From Kurthia sibirica (GTDB lineage Bacteria; Bacillota; Bacilli; Bacillales_A; Planococcaceae), in NCBI RefSeq assembly GCF_003143975.1, contig NZ_QFVR01000010.1, positions 40,156 through 104,155 on the forward strand: 64,000 nt of DNA, in the 5' to 3' direction. The number at the start of each line of letters is the position of its first letter. Within the stretch, counting starts at the first letter, position 1. The notes beneath the pieces were generated by a model. It searched no databases, was not told the DNA's origin, and worked only from the letters and a program-made list of their open reading frames with translations. Of the stretch, positions 18,446-27,069 are shown piece by piece. The position numbers and the translations under genes were made by a program.

Positions 18446-19171
18446 ATGAATAAAAAAATATTAGGTATTATTGGCGGTGTAGGTCCGTTAGCAACGATGC
18501 TATTAGGTGAAGTAATTGTCCGTAGAACAAAGGCATCTAAAGACCAAGAACATATGCATTTCATCATTGATAATGATACGAGAATACCTGATCGTACGGC
18601 TTTTATTCTAGATAACACGAAAGAAAATCCTGCGCCTTTTATCATACAGGATGCAGGAAAGCTTGTGAGCGCTGGTGCGGATGTTATATGCATTCCGTGC
18701 AATACCGCCCATTATTTTTATGAAGAACTAAGCGATAATACAGCTGTACCTATTCTTCATATGATTCGTGAGACAGCTAAAAAGTCGCGTGCAGTTGGCG
18801 CGAAAAAAATCGGTATTCTCGGTACAACGGGTACACTTTCAACAAATTTGTATCAAACAGCATTGCTTGATGAAGGATTAGAGCCGTATGCTCCGAATGA
18901 AGAAATCCAAAATGAGCTGATGGCCGTAATATATGATTATGTAAAAGCAGGTATTGCTGTACCAGCTGAGAAATGGCAGCATATAACGAATAGCTTTAAA
19001 GCAGCAGGTTGCGACCATCTAGTACTCGGATGCACGGAGCTATCGGTTGTCTACAAAGAGCTTGGGTTAGAACGTGATGCATGTTATATCGATGCACTTA
19101 TGACATTAGCCGATACTGCAATTGAATATTGTGGCTATGAAGTAATTGATTTACCGCAATACGTAAAGTGA
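18446..19171 (+). CDS. Aspartate/glutamate racemase family protein
   Basis: A 241-aa cofactor-independent racemase with the two expected catalytic cysteines in ICIPCNTAHYFY and LGCTELS. The N terminus IIGGVGPLAT is typical of aspartate racemases (RacD/RacX). Only three bases separate it from the ligase gene, so they are co-transcribed and probably coupled. Linked ligase and racemase pairs supply D-Asp for cross-bridges in lactic acid bacteria. Broad-specificity racemase activity is an alternative. Confidence 0.9.
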   Translation: MNKKILGIIGGVGPLATMLLGEVIVRRTKASKDQEHMHFIIDNDTRIPDRTAFILDNTKENPAPFIIQDAGKLVSAGADVICIPCNTAHYFYEELSDNTAVPILHMIRETAKKSRAVGAKKIGILGTTGTLSTNLYQTALLDEGLEPYAPNEEIQNELMAVIYDYVKAGIAVPAEKWQHITNSFKAAGCDHLVLGCTELSVVYKELGLERDACYIDALMTLADTAIEYCGYEVIDLPQYVK

Positions 19172-19409
19172 TTTTAAAATAAAACAGACGGCTGATAATC
19201 ACGATCATACATCTTTATGTCTTACGATGAGGACTTATGAAATGGAGTAATAATAAGTCTAAAGTAAGCAATCATAAGGCGGTATTGTTTAGCGATTTTT
19301 CGAAGTCTGATTTTTTATGTGAAAAAATATTAATAAAATGCTTTGTCATTAGCTAAATATAGGGTAACCTTAGACTAGCAAATTTAATCGGAGAAAGAAG
19401 GTGGAGTTT

Positions 19410-20702
19410 ATGACATTCTTAAACTTACTGAATGAAGATTTACAGAAAAAATGGAAATTTGACACAACGATGCCCATTCAAGACGAAATAATTCCAGCGA
19501 TGCTTGAAGGACTGGATGTCATTGCAGAATCACCAACAGGTACAGGTAAAACATTAGCGTATGTTCTACCACTACTCCAAAAAGTGAATGGTAATAAGAA
19601 AAATACACAGGCATTAATTGTCGCTCCTTCACAGGAATTATGCATGCAAATTACAGATGTTATTCGCGATTGGACTGCAGGAACACCTGTAACTGTAGTC
19701 CCATTAATTGGTGGTGCAAATACTGCCCGTCAAATTGAAAAATTGAAAAAGAAACCAACTATTGTCGTGGGTACTCCAGGTCGTCTAAATGAATTAGTGC
19801 GTACAAAAAAATTAAAATTACATGATTTACAATATATTGTCCTAGATGAAGCGGATCAGTTGTTAGGTCGCGAGAATCGTGTGATGGTAAAATCATTCAT
19901 CGAAGGTGCAAATCATGAGCGTCAAGTTGCACTGGTGTCCGCAACAATCACTGACGAAATCGATCAAGTTGCTGAGCATTTCATGAATAATCCTAAACGT
20001 TTTAAAGTCCGTTTAGAAGATATGCCGAATCAAGGTAAAGTGGTCCACTCATTCATGAAAGTAAGTATTCGTGAAAAAACAGAGCTACTGCGTAAACTTT
20101 CAAATATTGAAGGCATGCGCGCATTGGCATTTGTTAATAATTTGGATCAACTGTTAATGAAAGAAACAAAGTTAGAATATCGTAAAGCACCCATTGCAGT
20201 TTTACATGCAGAGATGAAAAAAGAAGAACGTAAACAAGCATTAGAATCTTTCCGTAAAGGTAAAATCCGTATTCTAATTGCAACAGATGTTGCTGCTCGT
20301 GGACTCGATATTTCAGGGCTTTCACATGTTATTCACGTGGATGTTCCACATAATGAAGAACAATATTTACATCGCTCAGGCCGTACGGGTCGTGCAGGTA
20401 AAGATGGTGAAGTACTGACATTACTTACTTCTTTTGAGGAAAAAGATTATAAAGGCTTCACACGCAGTCTACCAGAAAAACCAGAAGAACGTATTTATAA
20501 AGGTGGCGTACTTTCTGCTGGCAAGGGTGAGTATCCACATGCCTCTCGTAAACCAGAGGAATTGCGTAAAAAAGCGAAAGCTGCTGGTAAATTCATTAAG
20601 AGTAAGAAGCCGGTTGCGCAACCACAAGAACGCGCACCTAAAAAGCAATACACAGCAAAAAAAGAATATGGTAAACGTACATTTAGTGATAAAAAGAAAT
20701 AA
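19410..20702 (+). CDS. yfmL: DEAD-box RNA helicase, YfmL-like
   Basis: A 430-aa ATP-dependent RNA helicase. It has motif I SPTGTGKT, motif Ia APSQEL, GG and TPGR motifs, motif II VLDEAD, motif III SAT, and in the second RecA domain ATDVAARGLDI (motif V) and HRSGRTGRAG (motif VI). It resembles B. subtilis YfmL, reported to act in 50S ribosome assembly, but carries an extra Lys/Arg-rich tail (about residues 370-430) for RNA contact. GTG 19401 is possible, but ATG 19410 sits at the proper distance from AAGGTGGAG. The 20-base gap to the aminopeptidase gene allows co-transcription. Confidence 0.92.
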   Translation: MTFLNLLNEDLQKKWKFDTTMPIQDEIIPAMLEGLDVIAESPTGTGKTLAYVLPLLQKVNGNKKNTQALIVAPSQELCMQITDVIRDWTAGTPVTVVPLIGGANTARQIEKLKKKPTIVVGTPGRLNELVRTKKLKLHDLQYIVLDEADQLLGRENRVMVKSFIEGANHERQVALVSATITDEIDQVAEHFMNNPKRFKVRLEDMPNQGKVVHSFMKVSIREKTELLRKLSNIEGMRALAFVNNLDQLLMKETKLEYRKAPIAVLHAEMKKEERKQALESFRKGKIRILIATDVAARGLDISGLSHVIHVDVPHNEEQYLHRSGRTGRAGKDGEVLTLLTSFEEKDYKGFTRSLPEKPEERIYKGGVLSAGKGEYPHASRKPEELRKKAKAAGKFIKSKKPVAQPQERAPKKQYTAKKEYGKRTFSDKKK

Positions 20703-20723
20703 TTATGAAAAAGGGGTATTCAT

Positions 20724-21953
20724 ATGACTTTTGAAGAAAAATTACAACAATTTGCGGAGCTTGCTGTTAAAGTAGGCGCTAATGTCCAAAAAGGACAAAC
20801 ATTATTAATCAATACGACAACAGATACAGTAGAATTTACGCGCATGGTCGTTAAAAAGGCATATGAAGCGGGTGCTGCTCGTGTGACTGTAAACTTTTCA
20901 GATGGTGAAATTGATCGTGCTTTATTTGATCATGCAGATGTGGAGGAATTTGAAAAATATCCTCGTTGGATCGCGGAACAACGCGATGAATTAATTGAAC
21001 GTCAAGGTGCTTTATTATGGATTGATGCGGCAGATCCAGACCTATTGACGGGCGTATCAGTTAGTAAATTATCAGCACAACAAAAGGCAGCTGGTAAGGC
21101 ATTAGCAAATTATCGCGATGCGGTAATGAACGATAAAATCGCCTGGTCAATTATTGCTGTTCCATCAGCATCATGGGCAAAAAAAGTATTTCCGGACTTA
21201 CCAGAAACTGAGCAAGTACCAGCATTATGGGATGCTATTTTCAAAACGGTACGTATTGGTGAAGGTAGCGCAGTAGAAAATTGGTCACAGCATTTAGTAG
21301 CATTGCACACGCGTGCAGATCTATTAAATGATAAACGTTATGCAAAATTACATTACACAGCACCAGGCACAGACCTAACTGTCGAACTTCCTGCAAAACA
21401 TATTTGGCAAACCGGCTCTAGTCGTACACCTCAAAACACTGAATTTGTAGCAAATATGCCTACAGAAGAAGTATTTACCTTACCTTCAAAATATGGTGTG
21501 GAAGGTTTTGTTTCAAATACCAAACCGCTTGTATTCCAAGGTAATATTATCGATGATTTCAAATTAACATTTGAAAAAGGTGTTATTGTGAAAGCAGAGG
21601 CTGGGGTTGGTCATGATTTATTACAGGAAATGATTTCAGCAGATGAAGGTTCAAAATACATCGGTGAAATTGCGCTTGTACCACATGAATCACCGATTTC
21701 AGCATCAAATATTTTATATTACAACACGCTATTTGATGAAAATGCTTCAAATCATATCGCAGTTGGTGCAGCATACCCAACTTGCTTCGAGGGTGGCAGT
21801 GAGCTCACTGAAGAAGAGATGGATATGAACGGCATCAATACATCTATCACACATGAAGACTTTATGATCGGCAGTGGAGATATGGATATCGATGGTATAT
21901 TACCAGATGGAACCGTCGAACCCTTATTCCGTAAAGGCAGCTGGGCATTTTAA
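20724..21953 (+). CDS. ampS: M29-family metallo-aminopeptidase (AmpS type, copy 1)
   Basis: A 409-aa cytoplasmic aminopeptidase of the thermophilic M29 family that removes N-terminal residues from peptides. Family landmarks are LHYTAPGTDLTVELP, NMPTEEVFT, KGVIVKAEAG and the metal-binding stretch GEIALVPHESPIS with LFDENASNHIAVG, ending HEDFMIGS. It directly follows the helicase gene and ends at a clear terminator. A minus-strand paralogue of nearly identical length is at 34157-35389. Confidence 0.95.
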   Translation: MTFEEKLQQFAELAVKVGANVQKGQTLLINTTTDTVEFTRMVVKKAYEAGAARVTVNFSDGEIDRALFDHADVEEFEKYPRWIAEQRDELIERQGALLWIDAADPDLLTGVSVSKLSAQQKAAGKALANYRDAVMNDKIAWSIIAVPSASWAKKVFPDLPETEQVPALWDAIFKTVRIGEGSAVENWSQHLVALHTRADLLNDKRYAKLHYTAPGTDLTVELPAKHIWQTGSSRTPQNTEFVANMPTEEVFTLPSKYGVEGFVSNTKPLVFQGNIIDDFKLTFEKGVIVKAEAGVGHDLLQEMISADEGSKYIGEIALVPHESPISASNILYYNTLFDENASNHIAVGAAYPTCFEGGSELTEEEMDMNGINTSITHEDFMIGSGDMDIDGILPDGTVEPLFRKGSWAF

Positions 21954-21969
21954 TCGAATAATTAAAAAA

Positions 21970-22003
21970 AGACAGCATTTCATTATGGAAATGCTGTTTT
22001 TTT
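21970..22003 (+). terminator. Terminator of ampS copy 1
   Basis: ACAGCATTTC (21972-21981) pairs with GAAATGCTGT (21988-21997) around a 6-base loop and is followed by a run of T. Confidence 0.88.
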
Positions 22004-22016
22004 GTTGGTTCTATAA

Positions 22017-22178
22017 GTTCTATTATATATATTGGGGTATTAAAACAATTCATGTTTTAGAAAAATAGAAATAGCGAAAGCTTTACTACTTGTTTTTCGG
22101 CAGGAGTCCTCGCCATTTCTTTTAATCATGATGAGCATATCTAAAAATAGACAGAAAAAAGCACAGGTTCACCAAATC
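22017..22178. repeat. Interspersed repeat family B, short copy
   Basis: About 162 bases from GTTCTATTATATATATTGGG to CACAGGTTCACCAAATC, highly similar to 26690-26910. It contains an imperfect inverted pair (GAAATAGCGA and TCGCCATTTC). It lacks a 58-base central segment present in the other copy; the missing part is bordered by GCTT repeats in that copy. Confidence 0.8.
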
Positions 22179-22423
22179 TTATCCGTAACCAAACGTCTTC
22201 AAATTCTATACATAGGGGTTTGTACAAAAATTTTATTAAATACGGCGTATCAAGAAATAGTTGTGTATTTTGGTTGGCGTATTTCGTTCAAATCAAATGA
22301 CTAGAGAATGTAGTGTGATGTTATTTCATAATGGATGCCAAACCATTTATATATATATGTAAAGTTTACTTTACTTATATTACTTATTATTGTATTTTTT
22401 TACAATGGAGATGAGCAAATAGT
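22179..22423. other. Promoter region of the XRE regulator
   Basis: No gene is seen. It contains the palindrome described at 22359-22374. Confidence 0.4.
22359..22374. promoter_or_regulatory. Perfect palindrome upstream of the XRE regulator, putative operator
   Basis: GTAAAGT and ACTTTAC flank two T, a perfect 7-2-7 inverted repeat about 50 bases before the regulator ATG and next to an AT-rich promoter-like stretch. Autoregulation by the XRE protein is the obvious inference. Confidence 0.5.
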
Positions 22424-22630
22424 ATGGAAAATAATATCAAGAAATTACGACAAGAACAGGGGTATACACAGGAAGAATTAGCCGGTAAAATGGCCGTTTC
22501 AAGGCAAACCATCATATCTCTTGAAAAAGGAATATATAATCCGTCGCTCTCATTAGCATTTAAGCTCGCTATAGGTTTCAATTGTTCAATTGAAACTATT
22601 TTTATATATGAAAGTGAGGAAGAACGATGA
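22424..22630 (+). CDS. XRE-family helix-turn-helix regulator (small)
   Basis: A 68-aa DNA-binding protein consisting almost only of a HTH_3 domain: the scanning helices are GYTQEELAGKMAVSRQTIIS and the tail is SIETIFIYESEEER. This class of short regulators typically pairs with a small membrane protein, and here its stop overlaps the ATG of the next gene (ATGA), indicating coupling. Confidence 0.9.
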   Translation: MENNIKKLRQEQGYTQEELAGKMAVSRQTIISLEKGIYNPSLSLAFKLAIGFNCSIETIFIYESEEER

Positions 22631-23016
22631 AAAAAGTATATCAAAATCAGCTGAATTATTTATTTTTAGCATTGATTATGATACCAATGGGTAGCTATAG
22701 CAGTTATTCATCACTGGCATCTGGTGAATTTCCTCAAGGAATGACGATTGTTTTTTTAGGTGTAAGTGCACTCATGATGTCTTATTTATCACCGCATCTT
22801 TTTCCACGAGACGAACGAGCGGAAAAACTGATTGGTAAAGCGATGACCTATAATTTTTATGCTATCGCATTAGTAATAATTCTATTACTAATGCTTGATT
22901 TGTTGTTGGAAAATGTAGAGGTGACGAAAATGCAATTTATAGCTGTCCTTATTAGCGTGATGTCTATAACACCAACTACAGTAATGGTTTTTTGTGTGAA
23001 AGAAGCCAATCGCTAA
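22627..23016 (+). CDS. Four-helix small membrane protein paired with the XRE regulator
   Basis: A 129-aa protein with about four hydrophobic segments (roughly residues 10-28, 36-54, 75-97 and 103-122) and a short charged loop HLFPRDERAEKLIG. It overlaps the regulator gene by four bases. Regulator plus membrane-protein pairs of this kind are common in Firmicutes, but their function is not established. I do not recognise a named family. Confidence 0.75.
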   Translation: MKKVYQNQLNYLFLALIMIPMGSYSSYSSLASGEFPQGMTIVFLGVSALMMSYLSPHLFPRDERAEKLIGKAMTYNFYAIALVIILLLMLDLLLENVEVTKMQFIAVLISVMSITPTTVMVFCVKEANR

Positions 23017-23089
23017 TAAAAATGCTAACATCTATTCGACATATAAAAAGGGTATAGTGAGGATAAAAAGTAATGTCAGGAGAAATTAG

Positions 23090-23770
23090 ATGGTGAAAAT
23101 ATTGATTGTAGAAGATGAAATTGCAATTAGTCAAGTGTTGAAAGTTTATTTACGTAAAGCACAGTTTGAAACACAGCAAGTTTTTGATGGCAGTAAAGTC
23201 ATGCAAGCTTTCGATGAATTTGCACCTGATTTGATATTATTAGACGTTATGTTGCCGGGACAAAATGGCTGGCAATTACTTAAAGAAATACGTGAAATCA
23301 GTAAGACACCAGTTATTATGTTGACCGCTCTAGGTGATGTGAATTATCGCCTAGATGGTTTGAATAATGGTGCAGATGATTATATTTCGAAACCTTTTGA
23401 GGCCGAAGAAGTAGTGGCTCGCATTAAAGCTGTTTTAAGGAGAACGGCTATTACATCAGCTCCAACAAAAAACTTTGGCCAACTAACTATAGATACCCAA
23501 GCGCATGAGGTATATGTAGGAAAAGAAGAAATTGCTTTAACGCCAAGAGACCTATCTGTTCTATTATTTTTAGCAGATCATCCAAATCAAACATTTACAA
23601 GAGATCAACTCATCGAACAAGTATGGGGATGGGAATATGATGGTAGTGATCGTGCGGTAGATCTAGCAGTTAAACGTTTACGTAAGGCCTTAGAAAAATG
23701 GTCATCAGACGAAGGTGAAATTAAAACACTGCGCGGATTGGGGTATCAACTAAGTGTTAAAAAAACGTAA
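23090..23770 (+). CDS. OmpR/PhoB-family response regulator
   Basis: A 226-aa response regulator. The receiver domain (1-120) has the acidic pair E8-D9, phospho-acceptor Asp52 in LLDVMLPG, Thr79 and Lys101. The C-terminal winged helix (about 128-222) contains ALTPRDLSVLLFLADHPNQ and RAVDLAVKRLRKAL. CAGGAGA precedes the ATG. The kinase gene overlaps its end by 17 bases, so it is a cognate pair. The signal is unknown. Confidence 0.95.
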   Translation: MVKILIVEDEIAISQVLKVYLRKAQFETQQVFDGSKVMQAFDEFAPDLILLDVMLPGQNGWQLLKEIREISKTPVIMLTALGDVNYRLDGLNNGADDYISKPFEAEEVVARIKAVLRRTAITSAPTKNFGQLTIDTQAHEVYVGKEEIALTPRDLSVLLFLADHPNQTFTRDQLIEQVWGWEYDGSDRAVDLAVKRLRKALEKWSSDEGEIKTLRGLGYQLSVKKT

Positions 23771-25160
23771 ACGCGTATCACTAAAAACATATTGGATGAC
23801 ACGTTATCTACTTGTTCTCCTAATTGGACTTGCGATTATCGCATTGATTTCAGCTTTGTGGATTCGACATACGACAATCGATTATCGTATGTCAATGATG
23901 ACTATTTATGCTGAGCAAATGGTAGATCGTATCACAAATGTGGATGATGGTACACGAGAATTACCACGAGAAGGTATGATTGGTGGAGGTACAAATCCAC
24001 CAAAATTAGATATAAAACCACAACTGTATATTACGAATTTAAAAGGTGAGGTTCTCAATAAAAATCAAATGGGTCCGCCACTCCTAGCCATTGAAAAAAA
24101 CGTATTAAACTCTTCAGAAACAAAGCAAACGATTAAATTAGCGAATGGCATAGAAGAAACTTTTTATATCGTGAAGAAAAAAGTCAAAGTTGATAAAAAA
24201 CAACTGGGATGGGTAGTTGTTATGGAAAGTGAAAAAAATATGACGCATACAAATCAAGCATTGGGGCAACTAGCGATTTTGATCGGTGCATTAGCGTTAA
24301 TTGGTCTGGGGGCAATTTATTATTTAACAAGTCGTCTAACAAAGCCAATTCAACAAGTTGCTAATGCAGCAAAAATGGTACAAGAAGGTAATTACGCACT
24401 CGATTTACCAGATGATAGTCCAGAAGCAGAGGTGCATGATCTTGTACAATCATTTAAAGAAATGGCCGGTCGCCTCGAACAACTCGAATCGATGCGTACA
24501 GAATTACTAGCAGGTGTTACACATGAATTGAAAACGCCAGTGACCGCGATTGATGGCTTATTGCAAGCATTAAAAGATGGTGTTGTGGCGGGTGATGAAG
24601 CACGAGAATTTGTACAAATGGCTATGATTGAAACCAAGAAAATGAAAACGATGGTCGGTGATTTATTGGCATTTAATTCATTTGCTGTAAACGCCATACC
24701 TATAAAATTAGAAGCACGTGACATCAATCAATTTATGCAAGATACGATTGCACAATGGGCTATTACGCAAGAGAATGCGGCTGTCAAAATTGATTGTCGC
24801 CCGTTATCACAAGAAGAATCTATCTTCGTAGACCCCGTACGGTTCCAACAAATATTTACGAATCTCTTTACAAATGCGGCGCAGGCTATGAAAGATCAAG
24901 GGCATATTCATGTCCGTTTAGAAAGTACATCAACAGCTATTGCTATTTATGTACGCGACGAAGGACCAGGAATTCCTCTAGCAGAACAACAGCTTATATT
25001 TGACCGCTTTTATCGTGGAGAAGACAAAAAATACATGATTCGTGGTTTAGGTTTAGGTTTACCGCTCAGTAAAATGATGGCTCAATCAATCAATGGTGAT
25101 TTACAACTTGTTAAAAGTGACGAAACAGGTACAGAATTTGTACTGAAATTGTATAAGTAA
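23754..25160 (+). CDS. Sensor histidine kinase
   Basis: A 468-aa membrane kinase that should phosphorylate the upstream regulator. It starts with GTG at 23754 inside the regulator gene. TM1 is at about residues 15-36, an extracytoplasmic sensor at 37-165, TM2 at about 170-190, HAMP at 191-245, HisKA with VTHELKTPVTAID (phospho-His), then HATPase_c with N box NLFTNAAQAM, G1 DEGPGIP and G2 GLGLGLP. No known sensor fold is recognised in the extracytoplasmic part. Confidence 0.94.
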   Translation: MLKKRKRVSLKTYWMTRYLLVLLIGLAIIALISALWIRHTTIDYRMSMMTIYAEQMVDRITNVDDGTRELPREGMIGGGTNPPKLDIKPQLYITNLKGEVLNKNQMGPPLLAIEKNVLNSSETKQTIKLANGIEETFYIVKKKVKVDKKQLGWVVVMESEKNMTHTNQALGQLAILIGALALIGLGAIYYLTSRLTKPIQQVANAAKMVQEGNYALDLPDDSPEAEVHDLVQSFKEMAGRLEQLESMRTELLAGVTHELKTPVTAIDGLLQALKDGVVAGDEAREFVQMAMIETKKMKTMVGDLLAFNSFAVNAIPIKLEARDINQFMQDTIAQWAITQENAAVKIDCRPLSQEESIFVDPVRFQQIFTNLFTNAAQAMKDQGHIHVRLESTSTAIAIYVRDEGPGIPLAEQQLIFDRFYRGEDKKYMIRGLGLGLPLSKMMAQSINGDLQLVKSDETGTEFVLKLYK

Positions 25161-25164
25161 TTTG

Positions 25165-25201
25165 AAAGCAGACATTATTTTAAAAAATGTCTGCTTTTTT
25201 G
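25165..25201 (+). terminator. Terminator of the two-component operon
   Basis: AAAGCAGACATT (25165-25176) pairs with AATGTCTGCTTT (25186-25197) and is followed by T. Confidence 0.88.
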
Positions 25202-25504
25202 ATTTTAAAATAAGCTAATCATCTAGTTGATGTAGCGTGTAAGCAATGAAAAAAGATTGATCTTTTGATGACGATGCCAATCGTATTAGCAGCTAGGAAA
25301 AAATAGGTCGAACAATTAACGATTCCGTTTGAGGTAAAAGAATTAATTGTAAACGTACGTGATCGGTAATGGAATCAAGTGGTTGCGGAAGGAGCCATCT
25401 TATTCAAACCTTCGTGTTGCAAAGCCAAAGGTAATACTATTAGCTGAAGAAATTAAAATACGATGTTATAGGTTGTTAGAATAATATCGTTCAATAGTAG
25501 AATG
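25202..25504. other. Spacer with coding-like but broken stretches
   Basis: Short open pieces in different frames, for example VEQLTIPFEVKELIVNVRDR at about 25307-25366 and MTMPIVLAARKK at about 25268-25303, are each ended by stops. It may be a decayed gene. I cannot assign a family on either strand. Confidence 0.3.
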
Positions 25505-25624
25505 AAAAGCCTGGGACAGAACAAAATAGTCTATCTCACATACGAATAATCAAATCAATTAAACGCCCAAAAAACGACTCATACGGGATTTTCTCTGTTG
25601 AAAATACGTTTTTCTCAGGCTCTT
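25505..25624. repeat. Interspersed repeat family A, short copy
   Basis: It shares its first about 60 bases (AGCCTGGGACAGAACAAAAT onward) and its last about 45 bases (CATACGGGAT, TTCTCTGTTGAAAATA, CTCAGGCTCTT) with 10301-10516. It lacks roughly 95 central bases, including the left arm of the hairpin. Confidence 0.75.
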
Positions 25625-25692
25625 TTGACATGATGCTGACGTATTGAACTAGTATAGTGAAATGAATAAGTAGATAGAGGAGTGCGTAATAG

Positions 25693-26583
25693 ATGAAAAA
25701 AAAAGTGGCAGTTATTATTTCCTTGGCGGTCGTTATCGTAGTAGCAGGGGCTATTTATTTTTTTACAAAAAAGAATAGCTATATAGCAAAAGTTGGCAAA
25801 GTGGAAATTACGCAAGAAGCTTTAAATCAGGCATTAAATACACAGTATGGGGCGGCTACAGCAACAACCTTAATACAAAACGAAGTAATTGAGCAAGAAG
25901 CTACAAAACAAAAAGTGACTGCAACCACTAAAGAAATTGATGCACAAGTTGCGATTATGGCCACGCAATATGGTGGAGAGGAAGCCTTGGAGGAAACATT
26001 GAAGTCGAGTAATATGACATTAGCTGATTTGAAAAAGAATATTAAAACATATGTCAAAGCATCAAAAATGATTACGAAAACAGTAGATACATCAGATCAA
26101 GCAATAAAAGCATATTATGAAACAAATAAAGATTCTTTCAAAACAGAGGCGCAAGTAAAAGCGAGTCATATTCTAGTCGCTAAAAAAGCAACAGCTACTA
26201 AAGTGAAGAAATTACTAGATGAAGGTGGAGATTTTGCAAAACTTGCAAAAAAATATTCTACTGACTCAGCTAATAAACAGGATGGTGGAAATCTAGGGTA
26301 TTTCACAGCATCCGACATGGTAGATGAATTTTCTACACAAGCATTTGCTCTGGAAAAAGGTGACATTAGCAAACCTATTAAAACTGAATATGGTTATCAT
26401 ATTATAAAAGTAACTGGAAAAAAAGTTGCCTCAACACCAACTTATGCAGCGGTTAAAACAGCTGTTAAAGCAGCCTATATCGATGCACAAATTAATGAAC
26501 AGTATGCAACTTGGCTAACAGCTACTACAAAAAAATATAATGTTAAAAACACATTAGAAACAGCGACGTCAACAGAGCAATAA
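25693..26583 (+). CDS. Membrane-anchored parvulin-type peptidyl-prolyl isomerase (PrsA-like)
   Basis: A 296-aa extracytoplasmic foldase. It has an N-terminal hydrophobic segment (about residues 4-24), a SurA_N-like helical region, then a rotamase (parvulin) domain at about 150-245 with ASHILVA, FAKLAKKYSTD, GGNLGYFTASDMV and YGYHIIKV. The C-terminal helices are Ala/Thr-rich. Unlike classical PrsA it has no lipobox Cys, so it is either a single-pass membrane protein or is secreted. GATAGAGGAG precedes the ATG. The family assists folding of exported proteins after Sec transport. Confidence 0.9.
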   Translation: MKKKVAVIISLAVVIVVAGAIYFFTKKNSYIAKVGKVEITQEALNQALNTQYGAATATTLIQNEVIEQEATKQKVTATTKEIDAQVAIMATQYGGEEALEETLKSSNMTLADLKKNIKTYVKASKMITKTVDTSDQAIKAYYETNKDSFKTEAQVKASHILVAKKATATKVKKLLDEGGDFAKLAKKYSTDSANKQDGGNLGYFTASDMVDEFSTQAFALEKGDISKPIKTEYGYHIIKVTGKKVASTPTYAAVKTAVKAAYIDAQINEQYATWLTATTKKYNVKNTLETATSTEQ

Positions 26584-26689
26584 CAGCTAGTTGAACTAGA
26601 AGTTATATTTTTCAGCAATTAATTGATTTGAAGATGAGATCATCATGAATTTTTTGCTCCCCCAATCGATACGTATGGATTCATATTTT

Positions 26690-26910
26690 AGGTTCTATTA
26701 TATATGTTGGGGTATTAAAACAATTCATGTTTTAGACAATTAGAAATAGCGAGAGCTTTCCGCCGACAAGTAACGCACTATTTATTTTCACCTACGGTGA
26801 AAATAAAGGATTGCTTACTACTTGTTTTTTGGCAGGAGTCTTCGCTATTTCTTTTAATCATGATAAACATACCTAAAAATAGATAGAAAAAAGCACAGGT
26901 TCCCCAAATC
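26690..26910. repeat. Interspersed repeat family B, long copy
   Basis: A 220-base element aligned with 22017-22178 but with an extra central segment (about 26760-26817) that includes ATTTTCACC/GGTGAAAAT, a perfect 9-bp hairpin at about 26784-26804. Flanking arms (GAAATAGCGA and TCGCTATTTC) make the whole element a long imperfect palindrome. No ORF is seen inside. Confidence 0.8.
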
Positions 26911-26921
26911 GTCGAAAAGAT

Positions 26922-26960
26922 AACAGGCTGTACGTTCAATTTTGAACGTACAGCCTGTTA
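26922..26960. terminator. Strong bidirectional terminator
   Basis: A perfect 16-bp stem (AACAGGCTGTACGTTC at 26922-26937 and its complement at 26944-26959) with a 6-base loop ends the minus-strand DUF4870 operon. Confidence 0.75.
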
Positions 26961-26961
26961 G

Positions 26962-27069
26962 TTATTTTTTAGGTGTTGTTGCTTTTTTAGAATCAATAAC
27001 TTTTTTCACGATGGGAATAATGATCGGCGCGAGTTTAATTGCTGTTTTTATTAAATCTTTTGCTTTCAT
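26962..27069 (-). CDS. 35-aa small basic protein coupled to the DUF4870 gene
   Basis: A minus-strand ORF starting MKAKDLIKTAIKLAPIIIPI and ending in TPKK. One amphipathic or weakly hydrophobic helix (about residues 4-24) is flanked by lysines. GGAGG in the last codons of the upstream gene serves as its ribosome binding site, and the upstream TAA directly abuts its ATG, which is a strong sign of coupling. A perfect terminator follows the stop. The family is not recognised. Confidence 0.65.
   Translation of the reverse strand: MKAKDLIKTAIKLAPIIIPIVKKVIDSKKATTPKK

Noticed and set aside
25202..25504. Insertion-sequence or transposase remnant
   Set aside because: Short broken frames are present, but no transposase motif or terminal inverted repeat could be recognised.
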